Source of the DNA: Longimicrobium terrae
GTDB lineage: Bacteria > Gemmatimonadota > Gemmatimonadetes > Longimicrobiales > Longimicrobiaceae
DNA: 64,000 bases
Assembly: GCF_014202995.1 (NCBI RefSeq)
Contig: NZ_JACHIA010000006.1
Coordinates: 1 to 64,000, forward strand
Reading direction: 5' to 3'
Numbering within the stretch: position 1 is the first letter of the stretch; each line of letters starts with the position of its first letter. Positions 8,521 through 16,973 of this stretch are shown here, in pieces. The notes beneath the pieces were generated by a model. It worked only from the letters and a program-made list of their open reading frames with translations, was not told the DNA's origin and did not search any database. The position numbers and the translations under genes are program-made.

Positions 8521-10992
8521 ATGCCATTCACCTCTCCGCCCATCGTTCACGCCCCCGGCCGCCTGGCCGCCCTTGGCCGCACCGGACTGCTCGACACCCT
8601 CCCGGAAGAATCGTTCGACCGGCTTACGCGCCTGGCCTCGCGGCTGCTGAACACGCCCATCGCGCTGGTCTGCCTGATCGACCAGGACCGGCAGTTCTTC
8701 AAGAGCGCCGTGGGGCTGGGCGAGCCGTGGGCCAGCCGCCGCGAAATGCCGCTGGCGTACTCCTACTGCCAGCACGCGCTCGAATCGGCCGTGCCGCTGG
8801 TGGTGGATGACGCGCGCCTCAATCCCGTGCTGGCCGACAGCCCGGCCGTGAGCGAAAACGGCTCGCTGGCGTACGTGGGCGTTCCGCTCACCAGCGAGGG
8901 CGAGTCGCTGGGCACCCTGTGCGTGGTGGACACCCGGGTGCGCCACTGGACCGATGAGGACGTGCAGACGCTGGCCGACCTGGCCGCGGGCGCGCAGGCA
9001 GAGATCGACCTGCGCCGCGCGGGCCGCCTGGCGCGCGCCGGGCAGCAGTACCTGCGCGCGCTGGTGGATGCACAGCAGGCCGTGAGCGCCGCCGGAACGC
9101 TCCCCAGGGTGATGCGCGAAGTGGTGCTGCGCGCCTGCCTGCTCACCCGCGCCGACGCCGCCGTGGTCGAAACCCCGGACGGGAACGAGATGGTGTGCCG
9201 CGCCGCCTGCGGCACCGCCGAACACACCGTGGGCGCGCGCCACCCGCTGGGCACCGGCATCTCCGGCCTCGCCCTGGGCGCCGGGGAGCTGTTCCACGCC
9301 GCCGACACGGACGAGGCCGTGGGGTTCGACGCCGACGCCTGCCGCGCGGCGGGAATGCGCTCGGTGATCACCGTCCCCTTTGCCGGCGTGGACGGGATCG
9401 ACGGCGTGCTGCACGTCACCTGCGGCCGCCCCCACGCCTTCAGCGAGGCCGACGTCAACACCGTGCAGCTGCTGGCCACACTCCTGGGCGCGGCGCTGCA
9501 GCAGGACCAGCGGCTGGCCCGCGAACAGGCGCTGGTGGCCGAACTGGGACAGAGCGAGGAGCGCTACCGCGCCGTGGTGGAAACGCTCAACGAGGCGGTG
9601 CTGGCGATCGACGACGAGGGCGTGATCCGCTTCGCCAACCCCGCCGCGGAGGCCATCTTCGGCTATGCCGCGCCTGAGCTGGCCGGCCAGCCCGTGCGCC
9701 TGCTTCTTCCCGGCCACACCCCCGGGCACCTGGCCGGCGTCCGCACCGCCGAAGCCCGCGGCGTGCACCGCACCGGGCGCGAGATTCCGCTGGAAGCGTC
9801 GTTCGCCGAGTACCGGCGCGGCGGCGAACGCATTCACGTGGGCGTGCTGCGCGACGTCACCGACCGGATGCGCGCCGAACGCGAGGCGCGTGAAGCCGGC
9901 GACGCCCTGCGCGCACTGGTGAACGCGTCGCCGCTGGCCATCATCACCCTGGACGAGCGGGGCGACGTCACCCTGTGGAACCCCGCGGCGGAGCGCATCT
10001 TCGGCTGGGCGGCGGACGAGGTGCTGGGACGCCCCGTTCCCTTTGTCCCCGAGCGGTTCCGCGACGAGCACCGCACCCGGCGGGAACAGGTGCTCGCGGG
10101 GGCCGAGATCAGCGGGCTGGAGGCGCTGCGCCTGCGCCGCGACGGAACGCTGATGCCGGTGAGCGTTTCCGTCGCTCCGCTTCCCGGCCGTGACGGGGGC
10201 GCGCGCGGGCTCGTCTCGTTCACCGAAGACATCACCCAGCGGCTGGAGACGCGCGGGCAGCTGGAGGCGTACTCGCGCGAGCTGGAGCGCAGCAACCGCG
10301 AGCTGCAGGACTTTGCGTACGTGGCCAGCCACGACCTGCAGGAGCCGCTGCGGAAGATCCAGGCGTTCGGCGACCGGCTGCAGAGCCAGTACGCCGCCGG
10401 ACTGGGCGAGGAAGGGGCCGACTACCTGCGCCGCATGCAGGCCGCCGCCATGCGCATGCGCAGCCTGATCCAGGACCTGCTGGCCTTTGCCCGCGTCACC
10501 TCGCAGGCCCGCCCCTTCGCCCCCGTGCCGCTGGAACAGGTCGCGCACGAGGTGGCGGGCGACCTGCAGGCCCGCATTGACGAAACGGGCGCACGGGTGG
10601 AGATCGGGGCGCTCCCCCAGGTGGAGGCGGACGCATCGCAGATGCGGCAGCTGCTCCAGAACCTGATCGCCAACGCCCTCAAGTTCCACCGCGACGGGGT
10701 GGCGCCGGTCGTGCGGATCACCGCCGCGCCGGCGGAGGGGGGAATGACGGCGATCCGCGTGCGGGACAACGGCATCGGCTTCGACGAGCGCTACCTGGAC
10801 CGCATCTTCACCCCGTTCGAGCGGCTGCACGGCCGCCGCGAGTACGAGGGCACCGGGATCGGCCTGGCCATCTGCCGCAAGATCGCCGAGCGGCACGGCG
10901 GCGGCATCACGGCGCACAGCACGCCCGGCGAGGGAGCCACCTTCGTGGTCACCCTTCCGGTTTCCCATTCAGCGCAGACGGGGGTGCGATGA
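8521..10992 (+). CDS. Sensor histidine kinase, GAF-GAF-PAS-PAS-HisKA-HATPase
   Basis: An 823-residue soluble kinase. GAF1 is about 25-165 (TPIALVCLIDQDRQFFKS type), GAF2 about 185-330, PAS1 about 345-455 (NPAAEAIFGYAAPEL) and PAS2 about 465-580 (NPAAERIFGWAADEV). HisKA carries His604 in [12 protein letters not shown], the phytochrome-like HisKA subtype, and the HATPase ends with VRDNGIGFDE and GTGIGLAIC. An earlier in-frame ATG at 8386 would add a basic, Pro-rich leader with no domain, so 8521 (MPFTSPPIVH) is preferred. Its stop overlaps the next ATG (ATGA), the first of two couplings in this operon. The likely output is phosphotransfer to the receiver at 10989. Ligands are unknown, and no chromophore cysteine of phytochrome type is evident. 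Confidence 0.88.
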   Translation: MPFTSPPIVHAPGRLAALGRTGLLDTLPEESFDRLTRLASRLLNTPIALVCLIDQDRQFFKSAVGLGEPWASRREMPLAYSYCQHALESAVPLVVDDARLNPVLADSPAVSENGSLAYVGVPLTSEGESLGTLCVVDTRVRHWTDEDVQTLADLAAGAQAEIDLRRAGRLARAGQQYLRALVDAQQAVSAAGTLPRVMREVVLRACLLTRADAAVVETPDGNEMVCRAACGTAEHTVGARHPLGTGISGLALGAGELFHAADTDEAVGFDADACRAAGMRSVITVPFAGVDGIDGVLHVTCGRPHAFSEADVNTVQLLATLLGAALQQDQRLAREQALVAELGQSEERYRAVVETLNEAVLAIDDEGVIRFANPAAEAIFGYAAPELAGQPVRLLLPGHTPGHLAGVRTAEARGVHRTGREIPLEASFAEYRRGGERIHVGVLRDVTDRMRAEREAREAGDALRALVNASPLAIITLDERGDVTLWNPAAERIFGWAADEVLGRPVPFVPERFRDEHRTRREQVLAGAEISGLEALRLRRDGTLMPVSVSVAPLPGRDGGARGLVSFTEDITQRLETRGQLEAYSRELERSNRELQDFAYVASHDLQEPLRKIQAFGDRLQSQYAAGLGEEGADYLRRMQAAAMRMRSLIQDLLAFARVTSQARPFAPVPLEQVAHEVAGDLQARIDETGARVEIGALPQVEADASQMRQLLQNLIANALKFHRDGVAPVVRITAAPAEGGMTAIRVRDNGIGFDERYLDRIFTPFERLHGRREYEGTGIGLAICRKIAERHGGGITAHSTPGEGATFVVTLPVSHSAQTGVR

Positions 10993-11441
10993 CCGCACGC
11001 AACGATTCCATCGTGATCCTGATGGCGGACGACGACGAAGACGACCGCCTGCTGGCCCGCGACGCGCTGGCGCAGTCCGCCCTGGCGGCAGACCTCCGCT
11101 TCGTGAACGACGGCGTGGAACTGCTGCAGTACCTGCGGCGCGAACCGCCCTTTGCCGATCCCGCGGCGGCGCCGCGGCCGGGGGTGATCCTGCTGGACCT
11201 CAACATGCCGCGCATGGACGGGCGCGAGGCGCTGCAGGCGCTCAAGGCCGACCCCGAACTGCGCCGCATTCCCGTCGTCATCATGACCACCAGCGAGGCG
11301 GAGGAGGACATCGTGCGCAGCTACGACCTGGGCGCGGCGTCGTTCATCACCAAGCCCATGACCTACGCGGGGCTGGTGGAGGTGATGCGCGGGTTCGGCA
11401 CGTACTGGATCGAGGTCGTGGGGCTGCCCAGCGATGACTAA
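10989..11441 (+). CDS. Single-domain response regulator (Rcp1-like)
   Basis: A 150-residue receiver with no output domain. The acidic pocket is ADDDEDD, the phosphoacceptor is Asp70 (VILLDLNMPRMDG), then TTSEAEED and a conserved Lys in FITKPM. Rcp1-type regulators commonly pair with phytochrome-like kinases of the SHDLQEPL class, as here. The start overlaps the kinase stop as ATGA, and its 3' end overlaps the following hybrid-kinase gene by 8 bp, so the three proteins are probably co-translated. Lacking a DNA-binding domain, it likely relays phosphate or acts by protein contact. Confidence 0.9.
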   Translation: MTARNDSIVILMADDDEDDRLLARDALAQSALAADLRFVNDGVELLQYLRREPPFADPAAAPRPGVILLDLNMPRMDGREALQALKADPELRRIPVVIMTTSEAEEDIVRSYDLGAASFITKPMTYAGLVEVMRGFGTYWIEVVGLPSDD

Positions 11442-14400
11442 CCTCATCGTGGACCCGCCCATCCGCGTGCTGCTGGTGGAGGACGACGAGGACGACTACC
11501 TGCTCACCCGCGGCCTGCTGCGCGACGTGGAGGGGGCCGCCTTTCAGCTGGAGTGGGCGCAGACCTACGCGGCGGGGCTGCAGGCCGTGCGCGGCGGCGA
11601 GTTCGACGTCGTTCTGCTGGACTACCGGCTGGGCGCGCAGACCGGGCTGGACTTTCTGGGCCGCCTGCCGGTGGACGAGGCCACGCCCCCCGTCATCCTC
11701 CTCACCGGCCAGGGCGACCGCGAAACGGACCTGGTGGCCATGCGCGCCGGGGCGGCGGACTACCTGGCCAAGGCCGGGCTGAACGCCACCATGCTGGAGC
11801 GCTCCATCCGCTACGCCGTGGAGCGGCACCGCGCGGTGATGGCCCAGCACGACGCCGAGCGCCGCTACCAGCTGCTGCTGGAATCGGTGGGCGCCATCGT
11901 GTGGCAGGGCGACCCGCGCACGCTGGCCTTCACCTTCGTGAGCCGCGAGGCCGAGCACCTGCTGGGCTACCCGGTGGCGCGGTGGACCACCGAACCCACC
12001 TTCTGGGTGGACCGCATCCACCCGGAGGACCGCGACTGGGCGCTCGCCCTGTGCGAGGACGCCAGCCGCCGCGGGGTGGCGCACACCTTCGAGTACCGCA
12101 TGATCGCGGCGGACGGGCGCATCGTCTGGCTGCGCGACATCGTGCGGGTGGTGGAGAGCGCGGGGCGGCGCGAGCTGGCGGGGGTGATGGTGGACGTCAC
12201 CGAGGTCAAGCAGGCCGAGGTCACGCTGCGGCTGCGCGACCGCGCCATCGCCGCCATCACCGAGGGCGTGCTGATCACTGATCCGCACCAGCCGGACGAC
12301 CCCATCGTCTACGTGAACCCGGCGTTCGAGGAGCTCACGGGCTACCCGGCGAGCGAGGCCCTGGGGCGCAACTGCCGCTTTCTGCAGGGGCCGGACACGG
12401 ATCCCGCCGCGGTCGACGTCCTCCGCGCCGCCATCGCCGAGGAGCGCTCGGCCACGGTGGACCTGCTCAACTACCGCCGCGACGGAACGCCGTTCTGGAA
12501 CCGCCTTTCCATCAGCCCCGTGCGCGAACCCGGCGGGCGGCTTACGCACTTCGTGGGGGTGCAGCGCGACGTGACGGAGCCGCGGCTGGCGCGGCTGGAG
12601 CTGGCGGCGGCCGAGGCGCACTACCGGCGGCTGGTGCAGGCGGCGCCGCAGGCCATCTTCGCCCTGGACGTGGAAGGGCGGCTGATCGAGCTGAACCCCG
12701 CGGGGGAGCGGCTGCTTGGCCGGTCGGCGGAGGAGCTGCTGGGGCAGAACTTCGGCACGCTGGTGGCGCCGCGCGACCAGGCGGCGTCACGCGAGGCGTT
12801 CGAGCGCACGCTGCGCGGCGAGGGGGATGAGCAGGAGCAGCGGGTGCACGTGCTGGGGCCCGCGGGCGACCAGCGGCTGCTGAGCATTTCCACCACTCCC
12901 ATCGTGGAGAACGGGCGCGTGCTGGGAATGCACGGCATCGCGCGCGACATCACCGAAGAGCGGGCCCGCGAGCGGCAGGTGCGGCTGCTGGCTTCGGCGC
13001 TGGAAGGGCTGCGCGAGCAGGGGGTGAGCGTGATCGACGGCGGGCGCATCGTATACGCCAACGGCGCGCACGGCCGCATTCTGGGCTACGACCCGGAGCA
13101 GCGCGAAGGGCTGTCGGTGGACACCTTTACCCCGGACGACGAGGCGCGCGAGGCCATCCGCGTGGCGGAGGAGTGCGTGGTGCGCGAGGGAAGCTGGAGC
13201 GGGCGCATGCGGCGGCGGCGCTTGAACGACGGCGTGGTCATTCCGGTGGACGTGGTGCTGGGCGCGGTGCAGGATGGCGCGCGCTCGCTGCTGTTCACCA
13301 TCATTCAGGACGCCACGGAAAAGGTGGCGCGCGAGCAGCACCTGCGGCGGGTGGAGCGGCTGGCCGGGCTGGGAACGCTCATCGGCGGGGTGGCGCACGA
13401 GCTGAACAATCCGCTCAGCGCCGTGCTGGGCTTTACCCGCCTGCTGCTGATGGATCCGCGGCCGGAGGGGGAGCGCGAGGACCTGGAAACCATCGCCCGT
13501 GAAACCGAGCGGATGGCCAAGATCGTGTCGGACCTGCGGCTGATTGCCCGCGACACGCAGGAGTCCGCGGGGCGGCGCCAGACGGTGGACCTGAACGACG
13601 TCGTGCGGCACGTGCTCAAGACGCGCGCGTACTCGCTGCGCACCCGCAACATCGAGGTGCGCGACGACCTGGCGCAGAACCTTCCCCCGGTGCAGGCGGA
13701 CGGCGGGCAGATGGAGCAGGTGCTGCTGAACCTGCTGGTGAACGCCGAGCAGGCCATGACCATGGCGCCCATCCGCCGTCTGGTCGTGCGGACGCGCGCC
13801 ACGGGGCAGGGCGCCTCGCTGCACGTGGTGGACACCGGAGCGGGGATCGCGCCGGAGTACCTGGACCGCATCTTCGACCCGTTCTTCACTACCAAGCCGC
13901 CGGGCGAGGGAACGGGGCTGGGGCTTTCGATGGTGCACACCATCGTGGCGGAGCACGGCGGCGAGATCCGCGTGGACAGCGAGGTGGGAAAGGGCACCGC
14001 CATCCGCATCGACCTTCCCGCCGCCGCCCGCGCCCGCGAGGACCAGGGCGCGCAGCAGGCGCAGGACCCGCCCGCGCGCCGGCTTCGCGTGCTGGTGGTG
14101 GATGACGAGGACGCCGTGCGCCGCGTGGTGGTGCGCGCCATTCAGCGGCGCGGGCACGAGGTGGACGAGGCCACCGAGGGGAGCCGCGCGCTGGAGCTGC
14201 TGGACGGAGGCGCGGTGCGCTACGACGCCATCGTCAGCGACCTTCGCATGCCCGGTGTAAGCGGCGACGAACTGCTGGCGCGGCTGCGCGACCGCACGGA
14301 CGGGCTGGACCGCCGCCTGGTGTTCCTTACCGGCGACACGGCCAGCCCGGAAGCCATGCGCATGCTGAGCGAGGCCGGCGTGCCGATTCTGGCCAAGCCC

Positions 14401-14457
14401 GCCGGCGTGGCGGACGTGGTGCGCACGGTGGAGCAGGTGGCCGCCGCGCTGGAGTAG
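11434..14457 (+). CDS. LOV-containing hybrid histidine kinase, REC-PAS-LOV-PAS-PAS-HisKA-HATPase-REC
   Basis: A 1007-residue soluble hybrid kinase. The N-terminal receiver has Asp63. A PAS_3-type domain (about 145-265) is followed by a LOV domain (about 270-385) with the hallmark GRNCRFLQG and photoactive Cys314, then LLNYRRDGTPFWN and a closing FVGVQRDV with the conserved Gln. Two further PAS domains (about 390-640) precede HisKA (His655 in GGVAHELNNPLS), HATPase (DTGAGI, GTGLGLS) and a C-terminal receiver with Asp936. LOV domains bind FMN and form a blue-light cysteinyl adduct, so light input is inferred strongly. It is the third gene of the operon and overlaps the preceding regulator by 8 bp. 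Confidence 0.9.
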   Translation: MTNLIVDPPIRVLLVEDDEDDYLLTRGLLRDVEGAAFQLEWAQTYAAGLQAVRGGEFDVVLLDYRLGAQTGLDFLGRLPVDEATPPVILLTGQGDRETDLVAMRAGAADYLAKAGLNATMLERSIRYAVERHRAVMAQHDAERRYQLLLESVGAIVWQGDPRTLAFTFVSREAEHLLGYPVARWTTEPTFWVDRIHPEDRDWALALCEDASRRGVAHTFEYRMIAADGRIVWLRDIVRVVESAGRRELAGVMVDVTEVKQAEVTLRLRDRAIAAITEGVLITDPHQPDDPIVYVNPAFEELTGYPASEALGRNCRFLQGPDTDPAAVDVLRAAIAEERSATVDLLNYRRDGTPFWNRLSISPVREPGGRLTHFVGVQRDVTEPRLARLELAAAEAHYRRLVQAAPQAIFALDVEGRLIELNPAGERLLGRSAEELLGQNFGTLVAPRDQAASREAFERTLRGEGDEQEQRVHVLGPAGDQRLLSISTTPIVENGRVLGMHGIARDITEERARERQVRLLASALEGLREQGVSVIDGGRIVYANGAHGRILGYDPEQREGLSVDTFTPDDEAREAIRVAEECVVREGSWSGRMRRRRLNDGVVIPVDVVLGAVQDGARSLLFTIIQDATEKVAREQHLRRVERLAGLGTLIGGVAHELNNPLSAVLGFTRLLLMDPRPEGEREDLETIARETERMAKIVSDLRLIARDTQESAGRRQTVDLNDVVRHVLKTRAYSLRTRNIEVRDDLAQNLPPVQADGGQMEQVLLNLLVNAEQAMTMAPIRRLVVRTRATGQGASLHVVDTGAGIAPEYLDRIFDPFFTTKPPGEGTGLGLSMVHTIVAEHGGEIRVDSEVGKGTAIRIDLPAAARAREDQGAQQAQDPPARRLRVLVVDDEDAVRRVVVRAIQRRGHEVDEATEGSRALELLDGGAVRYDAIVSDLRMPGVSGDELLARLRDRTDGLDRRLVFLTGDTASPEAMRMLSEAGVPILAKPAGVADVVRTVEQVAAALE

Positions 14458-15130
14458 GGACGGTTGGGGCGTGTGGCCCCGGACGGGGAGGACCAGACGG
14501 CAGGTCCGACCTCCCGCTGCACGAGCCCGGGCCGACAGGCCACCCCCAACCAAAGATCCGCCGCCGCCAACGCGTCGTCCCGATGCAAGGAATCCGTGCC
14601 GGTTCCCGCTGGCTGGTGCAGGTGAAGCCCCCCATCGGTTCGGGGGACGTTCCGCCGTAGTTGCGGCGAATCCACCGGCTCCAGCAAGCCCGAACTTCTC
14701 CCGAGCCGTATCACCATCCTGGCTCTTCCAGACCCGCCACCCGCGCCGGCCGAATCCGCTGCCGCCGGCGTCTGGTCCGGTGAAGGACCTGCTTTCCGGG
14801 AGCGCGGCGGCTGCGCACCCCCATTCCGCCCGCCATCAGTCACAAGGCCCCGGACGACGCCAACCGCGACGTGCCGGGGCGTTTGCGTCGGCATCGACAG
14901 GGAGTCGCCGTACACGGCGCGACTGTGTCTCCGCGCTCGGGGGCGACTGCCGCAAACGTCTCTCCAGTGGCAACCTCGAATCTTGTAGAGAACGTCCTGA
15001 ACCGTGCACGACATGTTTCCCGATTCTCAGGAGCAATCCGTTTGGGATCAAAGGTGAACGGAGAGGATTCATCTCGCCGGAACCCGAAGCAAGCGTCCCA
15101 AAACGGCCATGAATCCAAGCCGTTTCCCGC
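14458..15130. other. Gene-free interval
   Basis: About 670 bp without a convincing gene; open frames are short, basic and Pro/Arg-rich. Around 14580-14690 a reverse-oriented hairpin pair (CCGC..GCGG, then CCCCCGAACCGATGGGGGG) faintly resembles module B of the composite repeats. Base composition becomes less GC-rich toward 15000. Confidence 0.4.
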
Positions 15131-15159
15131 TTGACCCTTCGCCTTATATTCGGTATACT
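15131..15159 (+). promoter_or_regulatory. Sigma-70-type promoter for the first tandem lipoprotein
   Basis: TTGACC (15131-15136) and TATACT (15154-15159) are separated by exactly 17 bp, matching five of six bases at each consensus box. The transcript would begin about 82 bp before the GTG at 15249 and include the leader hairpin at 15195. Confidence 0.75.
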
Positions 15160-15194
15160 AAAGGCGTGAAGTGTGTGCACATCGAGCACTTCAG

Positions 15195-15218
15195 GCCGGG
15201 CTCTCCCTCCCGCCCGGC
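15195..15218 (+). promoter_or_regulatory. Leader hairpin upstream of GTG start
   Basis: GCCGGGC (15195-15201) pairs with GCCCGGC (15212-15218) in the 5' leader, about 30 bp before the start codon. Hairpins in the same place precede the two paralogues, but with different bases. Confidence 0.5.
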
Positions 15219-15248
15219 GGGTCCCCTACACGGCTAGAGGAGTAGATC

Positions 15249-16553
15249 GTGAAGAAACAAGCAGTTGCCCTGTTCGCCCTGCTGCTGGCGGCATGCAGCG
15301 ACATCACCCAGCCGGCACCGGCGGTAGAGAGCGGAGATGCGCGCCCCGAGTCGTCGCTGGACGCCGATGTGTCCGCCATCCTCGCCGTGGCCCTGACCGA
15401 CCCGCTCATCACCTCGGGCACCATGAACAGCGTGGGCGTGCTGTCCGAGGGCAGGACCCCCGAGTTCGCCACCGTGATGTTCACCGACGGCACCCAGCAG
15501 GTGCGCCGCGAGTTCCGCAAGAACGCCGGCGCGTGGAGCCAGACGGCATCCTCCGCCACCCCGCTTTCGAGCACGCCCAAGGGCGACGGCGGCAGGATGA
15601 ACGCCACTGCGTACAACGCGCCCATCGCCACGCTGTATCAGGGCCTCGTCCCCACCCAGCAGCTGTACGCCACCTCGTCCGGCTCGTCCGGCAACTTCGT
15701 GACGGTCAGCCTGCTGGATCCCCAGCAGCGCTGGTCGCAGGCGATCTTTACGCCGGGCACGCAGACCACGAACGACACCATCTTCTCGGTGGACCAGCTG
15801 AACCAGTTCACGTTCACCTATGTGAACGGCGGAACCTACACGGGCTCGTGCTTCATCAGCCCGTGCAACACGCAGGTCTACCAGGGCGGCAGCTACCACA
15901 ACTCGCAGCAGGTGTTTCTGTACTACCACCTGAAGGTGGTGGCCCCGGTCACGATCAGCCCGATTTCGGGAACCGCGAACATTCCCTGGACGGGCGCGTT
16001 CACCTGGACGGCGTCGGCTTCGGGCGGCGACGCGGACGACAGCAACTTCTCGTACGAGTGGCAGATCAGCTACGACGGCGGCGTGAACTGGTCGGCCCTG
16101 TCGGGGAGCGGCGCATCGCGCACGCTCAACTTCACCAGCTCGTCCACCACGCCGTTCACGCTGAGGGTGCGCGCCTCCAAGTCCGGGCGCACGTCGGGAT
16201 GGTCCACCAAGTCCGTCACCGTCGCCAACCCGCTGTACGCGCCCCTTCAGGTGAACCCTGACGGCGACACGGTGATCAACGACGAGTTCGTTCACACGTA
16301 CACCGCGGGCGTTTTCGGCGGCAGCGGCACCTACACCTACCAGTGGTACGTGACCTGGGACGGCTCGCCCTATCACGCCAGCGGTGAGCTGGCGCTGGGC
16401 ACGGGCGCCACGCAGTCCATCAGCGTGGTGCCGGGCGACGGCAACTTCACGCTGCGGGTGGTGGTGACCTCCAACGGGCAGACGATCGACGGCTACAAGT
16501 ACGTCACCAACCTGCTGACGTGCGGCCAGGACTACTGCGAAATCGAAGGCTAG
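15249..16553 (+). CDS. Tandem Ig-like lipoprotein, copy 1 of 3
   Basis: A 434-residue putative surface or periplasmic lipoprotein. The signal peptide MKKQAVALFALLLAAC gives lipidated Cys16. An N-terminal region of about 215 residues (no known family) contains a Cys-X4-Cys loop (GSCFISPCN). Two Ig/PKD-like beta-sandwiches follow (about 235-335 with YEWQISYDGG, and about 340-425 with YTYQWYV and VVPGDGNFTLRV). It ends in a cysteine-pair tail, TCGQDYCEIEG. The start is GTG, supported by identical starts in both paralogues and by GAGGAG upstream. It has its own promoter and terminator. Function is not known; adhesion or polymer binding would fit the fold. Confidence 0.78.
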   Translation: MKKQAVALFALLLAACSDITQPAPAVESGDARPESSLDADVSAILAVALTDPLITSGTMNSVGVLSEGRTPEFATVMFTDGTQQVRREFRKNAGAWSQTASSATPLSSTPKGDGGRMNATAYNAPIATLYQGLVPTQQLYATSSGSSGNFVTVSLLDPQQRWSQAIFTPGTQTTNDTIFSVDQLNQFTFTYVNGGTYTGSCFISPCNTQVYQGGSYHNSQQVFLYYHLKVVAPVTISPISGTANIPWTGAFTWTASASGGDADDSNFSYEWQISYDGGVNWSALSGSGASRTLNFTSSSTTPFTLRVRASKSGRTSGWSTKSVTVANPLYAPLQVNPDGDTVINDEFVHTYTAGVFGGSGTYTYQWYVTWDGSPYHASGELALGTGATQSISVVPGDGNFTLRVVVTSNGQTIDGYKYVTNLLTCGQDYCEIEG

Positions 16554-16573
16554 TCCACGCGGGGCGGTGCACG

Positions 16574-16607
16574 AACGGGCGGCGGGGATCACTCCCCGCC
16601 GCCCGTT
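16574..16607 (+). terminator. Hairpin terminator after copy 1
   Basis: A perfect 14-bp stem (AACGGGCGGCGGGG with its complement) and 6-nt loop ATCACT begin 21 bp after the stop. The T-run is weak. The same hairpin follows copies 2 and 3. Confidence 0.75.
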
Positions 16608-16610
16608 CTG

Positions 16611-16973
16611 TGTCCGCGCTTCTCGTGGCGGCGCGGATGCACGTGTCTATCACCCGGCTGATCCGGCGATGAACGCCGGCGCGGCGCCGCGCCGGCAGGC
16701 TCAGGCACCCATCACCCTGATTGCATCAAAATGTCTGTAAATGTATTTCTTGGATACAAGCCTGTGGCAGAGTTGATTCGACCGGAAGAGGATTGCACTT
16801 CCTTTCAGCGCAAACCAATCGCTCTGCCTGAGACATAAAAGCAGATGGTGCAGAAGTCTTGCTTTTCCATCTTCTGCAACGCACAATTAAGTCGCGAAGC
16901 GTATCTACCCACCCACGCTTCACCGCCGAAATCCCACCCTTCGGCGGTCCGGACACACTCCCCAGGAGAGCTC
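16611..16973 (+). repeat. Duplicated intergenic block upstream of copy 2
   Basis: This block is repeated at 18321-18671 with high identity in its first 110 bp (CTTCTCGTGGCGGCGCGGAT onward) and its last 60 bp (CGGTCCGGACACACTCCC to the GTG), and is more diverged between. It shows that the duplication unit is gene plus upstream region, about 1.7 kb. No gene is contained. Confidence 0.85.
16922..16948 (+). promoter_or_regulatory. Leader hairpin before copy 2
   Basis: ACCGCCGAA pairs with TTCGGCGGT around a 9-nt loop ATCCCACCC, 25 bp before the GTG. Copy 3 has the same hairpin with compensatory changes (GAA/TTC becomes GG/CC) and keeps the AATCCCAC loop word. Confidence 0.6.

Noticed and set aside
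8431-10968. An 845-codon open frame on the minus strand opposite the GAF/PAS kinase
   Set aside because: It is an antisense shadow in GC-rich DNA; it is His/Gln/Val-rich with no domain, while the plus strand encodes a complete kinase.
14220-15014. A 264-codon minus-strand frame after the LOV kinase
   Set aside because: It overlaps the kinase's C-terminal receiver and has no ribosome-binding site or recognisable motif.
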